Shown here piece by piece: positions 47,353 to 58,015 of a stretch of 64,000 bases of DNA. The notes under the pieces were generated by a model. That model made no database searches, was not told the origin of the DNA, and was given only the letters and a program-made list of their open reading frames with translations. The stretch is taken from the NCBI GenBank assembly GCA_907164885.2, contig OU015492.1, forward strand, positions 192,023,039 to 192,087,038, read 5' to 3'. The position numbers and the translations under genes are program-made. Position 1 is the first letter of the stretch. Every line of letters begins with the position of its first letter. Origin of the DNA: Dolomedes plantarius. Taxonomy: Eukaryota > Arthropoda > Arachnida > Araneae > Dolomedidae.

Positions 47353-47790
47353 CTACCCAAGTATTGCTTTACGAAGAGATAAATATGAATTAATAGCTTC
47401 TGGCTGTAAGGTTCTAATGAACTGAAATTCACTAGCATTAGCAAATCGTAATTTCGTCTGAGGATCTGTATATTTCGCTTCTAAACCACTAATATCCGAG
47501 TATTTCTTTGGAGGCTTTAGAGATGCTGCAGCATCAATGTTTAAATAAGTTACAGCACGAATATTAGATCTTTCAGCAGCAATAATCTGTCTTAAAGATT
47601 TCCAGACACGACTTTTTTTTGGGACGGATTTAGATTGCACAAATTTTAAGCTTTTAAACACAGGAATATTTTCGATTACAGTTTCAGTTTCTACACTGCT
47701 GTTTGTAGTTTCTTTATTGCCATTACTAGATGCTTCATTTTCTACAGCAACAGAATCATTAGCATTTGATCCCCGCTTTTTCTTACCCAT
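47353..47790 (-). CDS. INO80C: INO80 complex subunit C, intronless
   Basis: Subunit of the INO80 ATP-dependent chromatin remodeller in the nucleus. The 145-residue product has a Lys-rich start (MGKKKRGSN), a low-complexity acidic/Ser/Asn stretch to about residue 40, then RVWKSLRQIIAAERS (61-75), which matches the family TWKNLKQILASERA segment. The YL1-C domain follows at about 94-124 (KKYSDISGLEAKYTDPQTKL then RFANASEF) and a terminal EAINSYLSLRKAI helix. Human INO80C is longer (192 residues), the difference being in the N-terminus. An in-frame TGA two codons before the Met supports this start. The whole frame is one exon. Same strand as MARS2, with about 1.66 kb between the stop and the MARS2 start codon. 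No frame break seen. Confidence 0.93.
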   Translation of the reverse strand: MGKKKRGSNANDSVAVENEASSNGNKETTNSSVETETVIENIPVFKSLKFVQSKSVPKKSRVWKSLRQIIAAERSNIRAVTYLNIDAAASLKPPKKYSDISGLEAKYTDPQTKLRFANASEFQFIRTLQPEAINSYLSLRKAILG

Positions 47791-48144
47791 ACTTCAAATT
47801 TCAAATCATGTTTACCAAGGACCGACTGCTAGCCCGATGTGCTATGGCTTGGCAATCGCTAAACCAGTTTGGAGTATAGCTGACTCGAAAGTCGAAAAAC
47901 TCTGTAATCGAACTTCTAAGCATATAAGGCGAAACGTTTGAACGTCACAGGCTACGTCAGTTTTCGTCTGCTATAGATGATGTCATTATCGGGTGGCAGA
48001 AAACAGAAGCAGTTCCTATGCATTTGCATGTGTTTTTGGACGATACCTTCATTTTGAGTTAAATAATTTAAGTTTATTTATAAAATATCTCATATTAGTT
48101 GTATTTAACAGGTATTTTAACATTTTTTTAATATTTCGCAAGGT

Positions 48145-48420
48145 TTAAGAGAATATAATCATTCTTTCGGTGAGAATTATTATTATTATGTTGAGATATG
48201 TATAGATATCAGGATAAGTTACTTCAGGACAGCGTCTTGTATCGTAACTCCAGTCTTCCTCTGTCAATAAATACGGCTCACATACTGAATAAACCTTTCC
48301 GGGCTGTACCTGAAAGTTTAATTTAGTGATATACTTTTGTTTAGATACCGTATCTAAAGACTTTGCGTAATCTGAGAGCATTTTATTCAACAAGCTGTAA
48401 GAATGCTCATTGAACGCCAT
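48145..48420 (-). pseudogene. N-terminal fragment resembling an uncharacterised SWIM/YqaJ-type protein family
   Basis: The frame starts in a good context (AACATGGCG). It reads SLLNKMLSDYAKSLDTVSKQ, YITKLNF, then WSYDTRRCPEVTYPDIYTYL, after which the sequence becomes a run of Ile and stops. The order LLxxYAxSLD...KxxYxxKLxF...PxVTYPDIYxYL is what I remember from N-termini of arthropod proteins with a SWIM zinc finger and YqaJ-like nuclease domain. The rest (LIxTPGxFT onward, SWIM, nuclease) is absent. A GTAACT donor near 48222 would be possible but would remove the best-matching motif. Truncated copy is the simplest reading. Family assignment is from memory only. Confidence 0.4.
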
Positions 48421-48843
48421 GTTAAATTATGCAATATTTTGCCACTCCTCGCCAAACAAGAAGTAAAATCTGCAAGAGTTGAGATGTGACATGCTGCGAG
48501 ACATTGCCCTATTGACCGAATGATGAAGCATAATATCAAAATTTTGTATATTAAAATACTAAAATTTTAAATGATATACAAATAGTTATAGATCATAGGT
48601 TTTGTCTTTCATGCTTGTGTACATTTAGGGCTAACACACAGTCTGGGTTTAAAGAAGTTATATTTTAAGATAGAAAGTTTTAGTTTAGATAGCTGTATAA
48701 AAGTAATGTTCGTAAGTATTGCTAATAACACTAATAATTGCAATATTTTTTCAGACTTGCATTTTACTCGTACTTTCTTTTTCTACTCAAACAGGAAAGC
48801 AATACGCACTCAAAGTGATGACATCACAGTCACCATGTTGAGC

Positions 48844-48901
48844 CACTGCCCTCTAGATCACAGACACTCTAGATCTAGACACTGCTTTCTAGAGGGCAGT
48901 G
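48844..48901. mobile_element. 58-bp micro-element with TIRs and 7-bp direct repeat
   Basis: Ends CACTGCCCTCTAGA and TCTAGAGGGCAGTG are perfect inverted repeats. The direct repeat GTTGAGC flanks both sides (48837-48843 and 48902-48908). The layout equals a minimal transposon-like unit. The internal 30 bases are partly palindromic (CTCTAGATCTAGA). Confidence 0.65.
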
Positions 48902-49112
48902 GTTGAGCACCTCCGCAATGGCAGCCCCATAGGGCGGAAAAACAAATATTAATATCTCTTAAACTAATAAATACTATTATCTCTCTGCACGTCCTGAAAT
49001 GGATAAAGGAGCAAGAAATACCCTACCACAAAACTGAGGAATGCGATTTCGTACAGGAATAAGAGCAGATGGTGTTTTAAAATTTCTTTCCTCTAAGTGA
49101 AAGATAGGATTA

Positions 49113-49319
49113 GGGCCTGTTCACATAAGGGCCTGTTCACATAGGAGTCCGTTGCGTAGCGTTAAGGAAAAGATGACGTTAAGGCGAAAATAAACCAATC
49201 ATAGGCGTTAAAAATTTCATCGCTAATCGTTTGGAGGCCTATGATTGGTTTATTTTCGTCCCAACGTCATCTTTTCCTTAACGCAACGCAACGCAACGGA
49301 CTCCTATGTGAACAGGTCC
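49113..49319. mobile_element. PIF/Harbinger-like palindromic MITE
   Basis: Outer GGGCCTGTTCACATAGGAGT is matched by its complement at the right end, with TTA flanking both sides, the usual target of PIF/Harbinger. The arms are nearly the full length of the element (GTTAAGGAAAAGATGACGTT; AAATAAACCAATCATAGGC). The left end has an extra partial duplication (GGGCCTGTTCACATA twice). Confidence 0.8.
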
Positions 49320-50277
49320 TTATTAGAGGAAGTGATACTCTTGAAATTATTTATTTAGTGTTTGTGAATAGTTTTTTTTATGTAGTTTCTGTCTATGAGG
49401 ATAATGTAACATAATCTAAGATGTAAGTAGGGTTTTATTCCCAGGAACACTGATTTATCCCTAGTGCATTGTATTTACAATTTGAATGTGTCGCTGATGG
49501 TAACGGTATTAAAATGCCATTTTCGACAAAAATTATCACTATAAAAATACGTATATACTTTATTGTTCATTTGACTTACCTCAAATATTTGTATGGTAAC
49601 ATACTTAAAGCAATGTAATCCACTTTGCAAAACACTGCTTGCCAAAACAAAGGGTTCTTGAAGTTGATGTATTGATAGTATAGAACAGGGGTCTCCAAAA
49701 TACGGCCCGCGGTAGCGGGTCGGACATCCCGGTATCCGGCCCGCCATAGTTTAATTTGATTACATCGCAAAATTTACAATGTAAGAAAATCATACAAAAT
49801 AATAATAAGATCTTTTTATTTAACGACCAATTAAGAAACACAATAACTGGCATACATAATGAAATTGAACATTTTAACTTAATTAATGTTATCGATTTAT
49901 CCTAGAAACTTACAGTAAGTGACATACATAGGTAATTCACATAATGAAATTAAACATTAGAATTATGATTAACGAGATTTATGTAGCTTTCCACTGACAA
50001 TTGTTTGCAGTTGTGGATCGAGTTTACTAGTGGAAATTATCAGCAGCGACTTCAAATGCTCATCAGTTAATTTGGATCTGTAAATATTTTTTGTATATTT
50101 CATTTTGAAGAATGCTTTTTCACACAGATAAGTAGTGCCGAAAGCGAAAAAAAAGCCACGGGAAAATTTATGCAACTGATCAAACTGTATGAGTGGGAGA
50201 CTCTTCTAAAATTCCAGCAATGGTGATTTTAAACATTTCTTTAAATATTGCTACAATGCAAATCAATCATTTCCATA

Positions 50278-50452
50278 TGGCTAGTGCACTGGCACTCAGA
50301 ACCAAAGTCTGTGGGTTCGAATCCCACTCTTGGCATGGACGTTTGTAGCCGTTCGGAATCGGCTTTAAGCAGTAGGTCTCTGTCTAATTAGCCCTCGTAT
50401 AGCAAAAATTAACCGTAGCGCTCCAAACCAAACCAAACCAACCATTTGAAGT
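50278..50452 (+). repeat. SINE family B, copy 3 (best preserved head)
   Basis: The tRNA-like head has A-box-like GGCTAGTGCACTGG and a good B box GGGTTCGAATCCC. The body GTTTGTAGCCGTTCGGAATC and TTAGCCCTCGTATAGCAAAA ends in (CCAAA)n. It interrupts the hAT transposase coding between blocks that are adjacent in the family. Confidence 0.8.
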
Positions 50453-50780
50453 TCTGTGCACAGGTTTCTGCATTGGCGTTAAAAGGATTTTGAAAAATCT
50501 TGATCTCTTGAAAAATTTTGCAGTTGCATCAAAATGTTAAAAACGAGACTCAAAATTTATTTTTAAAGCACCCAAAGCTTCAATTGCGAAACCTACCGGA
50601 AATGGAGTCTCAATTTGTTGACTAAATGTTTGGCATGTATTAAAATGAGTGAAGCATTTTTTGATTGATGCGTGAAGCATTTTTTGGATGATTCCTTTCA
50701 TTCAAGAAAATTTGGATTATTATACGGAGCTCAAAAAATCGCGTTAGAACTTTTCCGCAGCTAAATCAGCGTACTGCAGT

Positions 50781-50946
50781 CAGTGATGTAGCGAGCATAA
50801 CTGGCGCCCGGTGCACGATACCTTACCCCCGAAAAACATATAGTAATATTAAATATTGAATTAGTGAAAAGGATCATTTGGCGTTCCTCTAAGTGTGGCG
50901 CCAGGAGCATGATAGACCCCCTTGCCCCCCTCTCGCTACACCACTG
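50781..50946. mobile_element. hAT-type MITE, same family as 2785-3248, one array unit
   Basis: Ends CAGTGATGTAGCGAGC and GCTACACCACTG, flanked by a perfect 8-bp duplication ACTGCAGT (50773-50780, 50947-50954). It keeps the outer blocks of the sister copy (AACTGGCGCCCGG; GCATGATAGACCCCCTTGCC) but only one CGAAAAACATATAGTAATAT unit. Confidence 0.88.
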
Positions 50947-52334
50947 ACTGCAGTATAATATGGTAAGTCATTTCCTCCAATCTCTTCAATAAACTCGCTG
51001 TATTAACGATGATTAAGTGCGTGTGATCTGATAGAATTAACAGCTGACATGACTGGTTTTAAAACTTCTGACATATCCAAGAATTTTCCACACAAAGACT
51101 GTTGATGAATGATGCAACCTACGATTAATGGTTTTGAACCACCGTCATTTTCTAAGGCCTTTGATACAACAGCAACGCCACCTTTATTTTTTCCCACACG
51201 TTTTTGTCACCATCAGTAGTGGTACACTTCAAGTTTTTCTATTGAAGATTTTTTTTCTGAACAGTATTTTCAACTCATTTAAAAATATCTTCTCCAGTGG
51301 CCGTGCTGTGAATGCTATAAACGTCAAGAAGCTCTTCATACAGTTCATAATTTTTATCTATCCCTCAAATAAAAAGTAACACCTGAGCAGTATCTGAAAC
51401 ATCCGTTGACTCATACAGGGCAAAAGAAAACCACTCTAAGTGCCGACTTTTGTCAGACAATTGAATTAATATATTTTCTGCAATATCATCTACTATTCAA
51501 GCCACAGTGTTTGATGACAAACTGGTGTTTTTAAATAGTAAATTATCTTTTACTGGACACATTTCTTCTGCTGCTGCAATCATTCAGTCCTTTGCTAATT
51601 CACCATCAGTAAATGGTTTCCCATGTTCCGCTATTGAATGAACCACGCGGAAACTAGCACGAGTTGCTGCTTTTTGTTCAGCATTTTCTTTCTTAAACAA
51701 TAATTGCTGAGATTTCAATCAGTGTTTCAAAGATTCATATTTTTCTAACTGTAGGCTTCTTGTAAATTTGGAGTAATCCTGAGAAAAAATAGTTTCGTAA
51801 TGACGCTTTATTTTTTTTTTAAGTTTTAAGGACTTTAAGTTTTTTTTTATTTTATGTTTTGTGGAAAAATATTGACTTTTTCATCTTCAGATTACGATAA
51901 CTCGCCAAAAATTAATCTTAGAATTTTGATCTTTTTATAATCTAAGACTACAGACATTTCTCCTCAAACAAGACGTCATTTGTTTAAAAATAATTTAAAA
52001 CAGACTAATATTTTCACCAAAATATTAAACCCACTTTTTCGAGAAATATCGTCACATATGTGGATGTAATATCGATGCTCCTCGAGTTTTTAATCTTACA
52101 AAGAAAATATTTACATCATCTGGAAGCTGAGAGCTATCTTATTCATATAAACCTCATTTCAAGTCTATATCTTAAAATTTCGATTTTTAATTGAATTTTA
52201 AAGCTGAAACAGTGATTCCCCTCCGCAGTGATTCCCCTTCAACAGTAAATGGATGGAAGCTGTTGCATTGCCCGAGAATCACCACTATTTATCTCGCTAT
52301 TAGCAACTTATTCCTTCAACTTGCTGTTCCCTGA

Positions 52335-52405
52335 TTGGCGCTGTGCTTGAGCGCGCTGCTCGTATGCGATAGTCCCCGGTTCGATCCCGGTGGACGCTCA
52401 TTCTT
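52335..52405 (+). repeat. tRNA-like SINE head
   Basis: Contains B box GGTTCGATCCC and an acceptor-like pairing (TGAGCG with CGCTCA), but it is too short in the D-arm region for a real tRNA. It resembles the head at 63535-63600. Confidence 0.5.
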
Positions 52406-52594
52406 ACTAATAATTCTAAATATTTGAATTTTATTCTTTTAATTCTTTTTATATTTTTTATTTTACTTATCTGAAGAGGGCTTAATTTTTATTTTACTGC
52501 TGAGCACATATTTTCTGATGTACATATCTTGCTACTGGAGGTAAAGTCGTAAGACCATCGCATTCCAACAAACTCAATATACCTTGACCTTGAC

Positions 52595-52640
52595 CCTAAC
52601 AGAGGAGCGAGCGTAGCGAGCCTAGGGGCGAAGCCCCTAG
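52595..52640 (+). mobile_element. Helitron-like 3' terminus with hairpin
   Basis: AGGGGCGAAGCCCCT forms a 6-bp stem with a 3-base loop and is followed by AG then T, giving a CTAG-type Helitron end. The 5' end was not located. Confidence 0.45.
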
Positions 52641-52868
52641 TTGTATAAATTGCCACAAAAGAATAGCTACTTCTACTTCCTCACTTGCCATATCACCCAC
52701 AATTCTGATCAAACTACTTTCCCAAAACTGAACACTTCCCTCAACAAAGAACAAAATACTGCAGACCTCTTCAACTCCCGTGTTCTTACTTACTACTGAT
52801 GAAATATGAAATCAACCTAGCGTTGCGAGTCAAAATGTATCACCATTTTCCACGATAAAACATTTTGG

Positions 52869-52902
52869 TTGCGCAACGTCCAGCAACAGAAACGTTGCGC
52901 AA
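52869..52902. repeat. Short perfect stem-loop
   Basis: Arms TTGCGCAACGT and ACGTTGCGCAA enclose 12 bases. It may be part of a decayed MITE with GCAACG-rich ends. Confidence 0.7.
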
Positions 52903-52959
52903 TGTTTTGTTGCCTTCGGTGTGTGGTCGGGCATACACATTGCCTTATTATTTGACTAA

Positions 52960-53105
52960 ATCACGTTTATTTTATTTATTTATTTTTTTTTGCAGAGGCA
53001 CTTGTCGTGTAGAAATTCACCGAAGTTTGCTGGCCATTTTATTATGGGGGCACCATATAGGCGGTGAAATATTAATATCCCCATTGCTCTTTAAATGTTC
53101 TGCAC
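52960..53105 (-). repeat. SINE family A, truncated copy 3
   Basis: Shares GCTGGCCATTTTATTATGGG and ACCATATAGGCGG with 63535-63741 (inverse strand), with a poly(T) run and GCAGAGGCACTTGTC at its left side. The tRNA head is missing. Confidence 0.65.
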
Positions 53106-53219
53106 TCGCTATCAATCTTTTGTTTCTTTTCCATTTTTATACACGAATCTTCCAGAAAAGCGACTTCGCAGCACAACAGTTTCCAGGACATGCTCTAGCT
53201 CTGAATAGCTCTATGCTCT

Positions 53220-54376
53220 AGCGCGAACAATATGCACAGATGTAAGTATTTGAGAGAGGACGTGTAGTTGGGCTCAAAGAAACCGGTTGGTCTAATCGGC
53301 GAATCACTCGACATTTTGATACGAGCGATGCTATTATTAGACGATGTTGGCAGGAGTGAGTGAACCATGGCCGAACACAGCGTCAAGAAGGAAGCGGTCG
53401 GCCTAGAGAAACGACAGAACCTGAGGACCGAGCAATCGTCAGAGCCGCACTCACAGCCGAAGATTGATCATTATAATAGATCGTACGTGCAACTGGTACT
53501 TCAGGGACTGCAAGGACCATTCATGGACGGCTCAAAGAAAGAGGGCTGAGCTCACGGCGCCCCTTGCACCGACTACCATTGACCTCTGTACACCGACAAG
53601 CCCGTTTACAGTGGTGTCGGGCACATTCGACCTGGAATGTCACTGACAGGAGTAGAATTATCTTTGATGAGTCCCGCTTCGAAATGAGCCCCGATGACCA
53701 GTGAATTCGTGTCTAGAGACGCCCCGGACAGCGGTGGGATACCAACCTGACTGTCTTCCGCCACAAGGGCCGACAAGCAGGAGTGATAGTATGGGGTGCC
53801 GTTTCATTTCATAGCAGGACCCCTTTGGTTGTGATCCGCGGAACCCTTACAACACAGCGGTACGTCGACGATATTCTACGTCCCGTTGTGTTGCCCTTCA
53901 TATCACGCCATCGTGGGCTTACATTTCATCAAGATAATACTCACCTGCACACGGCGAGAGTTTCTACTGCTTGTCTTCGTGAGTGCCCATCGCTACCTTG
54001 GCCAGCAAGGTCGCCGGATCTCTCCCCCATTGAGCACGTTTGGAACATTATGGGCAGGGCCCTCCAACCAGCTCGAGATTTTGACGATCTGACGCGCCAA
54101 TTGGACAGAATTTGGCACGATATCCCACAGGAGGACATCCGCCACCTTTATCAATCAATGCCAAGCCTGCTTTTCATGCCTGCTTTCATAAGGGCCAGAG
54201 GTGGACCAACGCGTTATTGACTTTTTCTCTTTATAAAGCTCTTTCTCTTGAATAAATCATCCAATTTTTCTCAAATTACAATCATTTGTTTTTCTGTACA
54301 TGTACATCACATCTACCGATTTTCGCTCCATTCGGATAACTTCTTCTTGGTGTGTCCATTTTTTTGTCTATGAGTG
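53220..54376 (+). mobile_element. Tc1 element, 5'-truncated
   Basis: The right terminus TTTTTTTGTCTATGAGTG is followed by TA (54377-54378). A matching left end (CACTCATAGACAAAAAAA) was not found upstream, so the element lost its left end near 53220. It is clearly richer in G+C than its surroundings. Confidence 0.85.
53240..54220 (+). pseudogene. Tc1 transposase, frameshifted, intact C-terminal half
   Basis: The N-terminal helix-turn-helix region is readable in shifting frames (RGRVVGLKETGWSNRRITRHF near 53255-53320). First Asp region IIFDESRFEMSPDD lies near 53665. From 53783 a clean 145-codon frame gives MIVWGAVSFHSRTPLVVIRG, FHQDNTHLHTARV (second Asp), RSPDLSPIEHVWNIMG (Glu), and the usual ending ARGGPTRY at the stop 54218-54220. 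Confidence 0.9.
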
Positions 54377-55800
54377 TATTTGAGAAATATTTTGACTCGA
54401 TTTCTTTTATCCATCGTAAATGGGCTCTCCAGTAACAAAATACTAGTGTGAAATGTGTATGAAATCATGTTTCAAATTTTGAGATGAGTTTTGACAGCAT
54501 TGAGACGGAAAAGAAATGTGTCTGTTTCTGAAAGCATTTATTTGTGATATAATTTTTAACTTACTATTTTCTTTGTTTCAAATGTTAATACAATGTCGTA
54601 TTATAAACCGTAAAATAACATATAATGTACTGTTTTTCCGAAAAATTTCGCAAATGATAATAATTATAATTCTTAATATTTTATTATAGCAGTATATTAA
54701 AGGGGTTATACACGACTTTAGGAGTGTCAATACAGAATAAAACTAAAAGAAGGAATTTTAAATTCTACAAGATAGGGACGTTAGAGAAACGCAAAAAATC
54801 TGTTTGTAAGCACACACCATTTCTATTTATTCCAAACTACAGGAATCCGAGTCATCCTGTAATGCTTCAAATTGAAAGATTTTTTCTCCAGTTGTCCTAA
54901 GAAAACTTGAATTCTCGATTGGTTTTGCCTTGAGAATGAATTTTTTTATTTAATCCAGTAACGCAGCCAGGATCCTTTTTTAGGGGACGGGTTCTGTTTC
55001 AGAACTTGGGAGAATTGACGAAAAGAAAAATTGGAATTATCTTTTTACTATAATATTTAAGCTTCTTAACCCTTTCAGGGGCAAATACCTCCACCGTTTA
55101 CACGGTGCGGGTTTTTTTCCCGTTTTTTTAACCAAAAAAATCTTGAAACATTTTCTAATTAAAGGTTGCAAAAGGTTTTTACTTCTTTGAACTGATAACA
55201 GATGACAGTACTAACTGTTTTTGTGTTCATTTAACTGGAAAAATTGAATGCAAGTGAAACAAAGACTACATTTAGGAGTTTGCACTCTGCAAACGGCGCC
55301 CTTCAAAGGGTTAAGGGGTTTATCTTCACCTCTTTTCCTTTGTTGATCCAATCTTGAATCTCGGTTTAATCAAAGACAGTTTTCCCATTCATTTTGAATT
55401 AAAAGGGGTTATTTTACAGCCTAATGTAAGTTTTTCTCAATCAACAGTTTTCTTCACAGTGCAGTAAAATAAATTTGTGCTTGATCTCTATAATTTTACT
55501 TGTTGAATAGTTGATTAAATAAATGAGGATTAAATTTAAAAACGATCATTTACTTGCTACTTTTAGGATATTTCATTTATTTAATAAAGCGCATATTTAA
55601 ATTATTAATATTATCTTCATTTGGATCCTTAAATGTTCTGTCTTAAAGGTTCCCTTTCATTCACTTTTAATTAATTGAAGATATACTTGCAGATATTTAA
55701 AAAACGATCAATCTGTAGATGCATCGACAACAATCAACAAATGTTTTCTAAAATTTTTCAAATAATCTTTCTATTACTCAATTTCATTAATTTTTTTTTT
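54377..55800. other. Intergenic sequence, nothing recognised
   Basis: No supported gene. The phrase CCCTTTCAGGGGCAAATA near 55072 and its partner CTTCAAAGGGTTAAGGGG near 55310 are weakly inverted and may bound a small decayed element. Confidence 0.35.
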
Positions 55801-55902
55801 ATAGAGGAGAAGGTGGAATTATGAACCCTTCGTTTATTATGGACCCCTTTAATATCTGCCCTATGCGCAGATACAGCAGCTCGAAATAGCTGTGATCTAG
55901 AG

Positions 55903-56732
55903 CAGAGCTCCGCAACCTTTTATCTTCGACGGCACAACAACGTTTTTTTTTTTTGATAATTCCGCGGCACACCACAAGAAAAAGCTTGCAAATATATAAT
56001 TTACAATAAATACGTATATGTTTTTATTAGATAAAAAACACAACAAAATAGCTCTATGTATCAAGATAATTATAATCATTTAAGTCTTATATAAATAATT
56101 TTGAACTGTACACCAACACAAGAACAAAAATAAAAAATTATAGTTTACAAGTAAAAAAAAATTCTCTTTAAATTTTTATATTAAAATTTGTTTTTTGGTC
56201 TTTACTTAAGCCTAATAAATCAAAGTTAATTTAAACATAACTAATTTATTAATGAGATATTTGAGATTGTTTTGATAAATGTGCGTTTTATATTTGCACG
56301 TTTTATAATTGGCTCTAATAGAAAGAGCTACAGTTCATGGTCAAGGCCCTTTAAATATGATCGTTTGTCATTTTCAATTAGAACCAGTGTCGAAAAACTT
56401 TGTTCGCATAAGTATGTCGTAGAAAATGGGAGCAAAATTGCAATGGCCTTGTCAGAAATTTGTGGATATTCTTTCTTAACTGAAATCCAGAAATATGACG
56501 CTCGAGCATACATACGATGTATGGCTAACAACATGTTTTTGTTTTGTGTATAATTTCGACCCAGAAAAATTACATATTAACAAAAAGTTAGAGGAATATT
56601 TTACTTAAAAAAATTTCTATTTAAAGCGGTGGTTAATTTTTTTATTATCATAATCTATAAAATCACCGCGGCACAGTCAAGATCACCTCGCTGCACACTA
56701 ATGTGCCACGGCACAGCGGTTGCGGAGCACTG
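55903..56732 (-). mobile_element. hAT element nested in the pogo element
   Basis: Ends CAGAGCTCCGCAACC and GGTTGCGGAGCACTG, flanked by a perfect 8-bp duplication ATCTAGAG (55895-55902 and 56733-56740). The minus strand 56534-56328 keeps a hAT C-terminus: KKEYPQISDKAIAILLPFST, TYLCEQSFSTLVLIEN, KRSYLKGLDHEL. The rest of the transposase is gone. Confidence 0.9.
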
Positions 56733-57212
56733 ATCTAGAGCCCCTGGGTGGCTGCAATGGATAGTCAAGGTTATTGACCCCAAATCACTCCCGAACGACG
56801 GTTTTTAGAGTTTTCAAACTTTTTTTTGAGGAAAGTAAAAGTGAATATTTTATATATCTACTGCTATGTTTTGTAAAAACTGGTTCCTGTGCCTATTCTA
56901 CATGAGATGAAGTTCCTTTTAAGCTAGCTCGAAATTAAATTCCACGTAACTGATAATGTGAAAAGCGAGTTTGTTTCCAAGATGGCGTTGTTTGAAATAT
57001 GAACCACATGGGTGCTGGTATTACGGACCCGGGTCCATATTACCAACAACCGGTTTCGATGATGTAATAATAATGTTTCCGTGAGAAAATGCGATTCCAC
57101 AGAAGATTTCATTGTGATACCTTTTATTTTCATGTTTTGTAATCCTTTTGGGTTATTTTGGAAGCTAAAAATTCAAATTGAGAAGAAATCTTCCTCGGGC
57201 AAGGACGCTGTA

Positions 57213-58015
57213 GTGCTAAGAAGTTGGGATAGGGTGAAGACGACTGAGGTTATCCAGAAGCTAAGATGCGGAGAAATGGGACTAAAGGACGCAGCCAAAG
57301 TGTTTGGTGTACCAAGAATAACTTTCAGATTATTGCCTTCACAAGTGGATAAGCCGCCAGCAGATTTGGTTGTACAAAAACTAGGGAGGAAGCCTGTTTT
57401 GAGATTACATTGAAAAAGAGTTAGTGGCCTATTTTCTAGAGATGGAGTCAGTATTTCAAGGTATCACTCGACAAGGTGTAAGGAAATTGGCGTTCCAGTT
57501 GGCTAAAAACAATAATATCTCCCACCCTTTCCTAAACGAAGCAGCAGGGAGAGATTGGCTAAACCGATTCTTTACTCGTCATAAGGGACAAATTTCGATC
57601 AGGAAACCTACAGGGACGTCATATGCACGAGCAGAAGGATTCACACGTGAGCAGGTGGCTGATTTTTTTTACTTGCTTGAAGGCTTGTGTTCTGGGAACC
57701 ATTTCCAGAATCTTCAATGTAGATGAGAATGGTTTAAGTGTGGTTCAGTCAAAAGTTTTCCAAGTCATCGGGTTGAAGAGAAAACGTCAGGTGGAAGTTC
57801 TGACTACAGCTGAACATGGTTCTCAGGTAACTGTGGTTTGCTGCATAAGTGTTGGGGGAACATATTGCCCACCAGTGATGATATTTCCTCGTAAAAACAT
57901 GACGAATCAGCTTATGAAGGGAGCCCCACCCGGAGTCATTGGAAGAACTCACGCCTCTGGGTTGGATACCAGCCCATCTGTTTACAGAGATCACTCAGAC
58001 CAGCAACTTCTGTGA
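57213..58015 (+). pseudogene. pogo/Tigger transposase (CENP-B-like), degraded
   Basis: Order of domains: psq-type helix-turn-helix (VIQKLRCGEMGLKDAAKVFG, VPRITFRLL), linker LVVQKLGRKPVL, frameshift near 57410, CENP-B/Tc5-type second helix-turn-helix (MESVFQGITRQGVRKLAFQL, GRDWLNRFFTRH), second frameshift near 57690, then the DDE domain start FNVDENGLSVVQSK (first Asp) and VMIFPRKNMTNQLMKGAPPG. The remaining DDE part with the second and third acidic residues is deleted. Confidence 0.88.

Larger units (their letters stand above)
49969..51760 (-). pseudogene. GTF2IRD2-like hAT transposase, broken
   Basis: From 51760 downward, blocks keep family order: ENAEQKAATRASFRVVHSIA, EHGKPFTDGELAKE, LSDKSRHLEWFSFALYESTD, then SKALENDGGSKPLIVGCIIH and QQSLCGKFLDMSEVLKPVMS, then NSIRSHALNHR. 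After the MITE and SINE insertions comes the C-terminal FSRGFFFAFGTTYLCEKAFF with SKLTDEHLKSLLIISTS (hAT dimerisation). Many stops and frameshifts separate the blocks, so it is not functional. Confidence 0.85.
49686..51790 (-). mobile_element. hAT element relic with later insertions
   Basis: The left terminus CAGGGGTCTCCAAAATACGG is clear. The right terminus was not found and is probably lost. The minus strand carries a broken transposase (see next entry). Two younger elements sit inside: a MITE (50781-50946) and a SINE (50278-50452). Confidence 0.75.

Noticed and set aside
52335..52405. Possible functional tRNA gene
   Set aside because: The B box is good but the D-arm region is too short and the cloverleaf cannot be completed. 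It is more like a SINE head.
57749..57994. Minus-strand frame of 81 codons
   Set aside because: Shadow of the pogo transposase read on the plus strand, where the family motifs lie.
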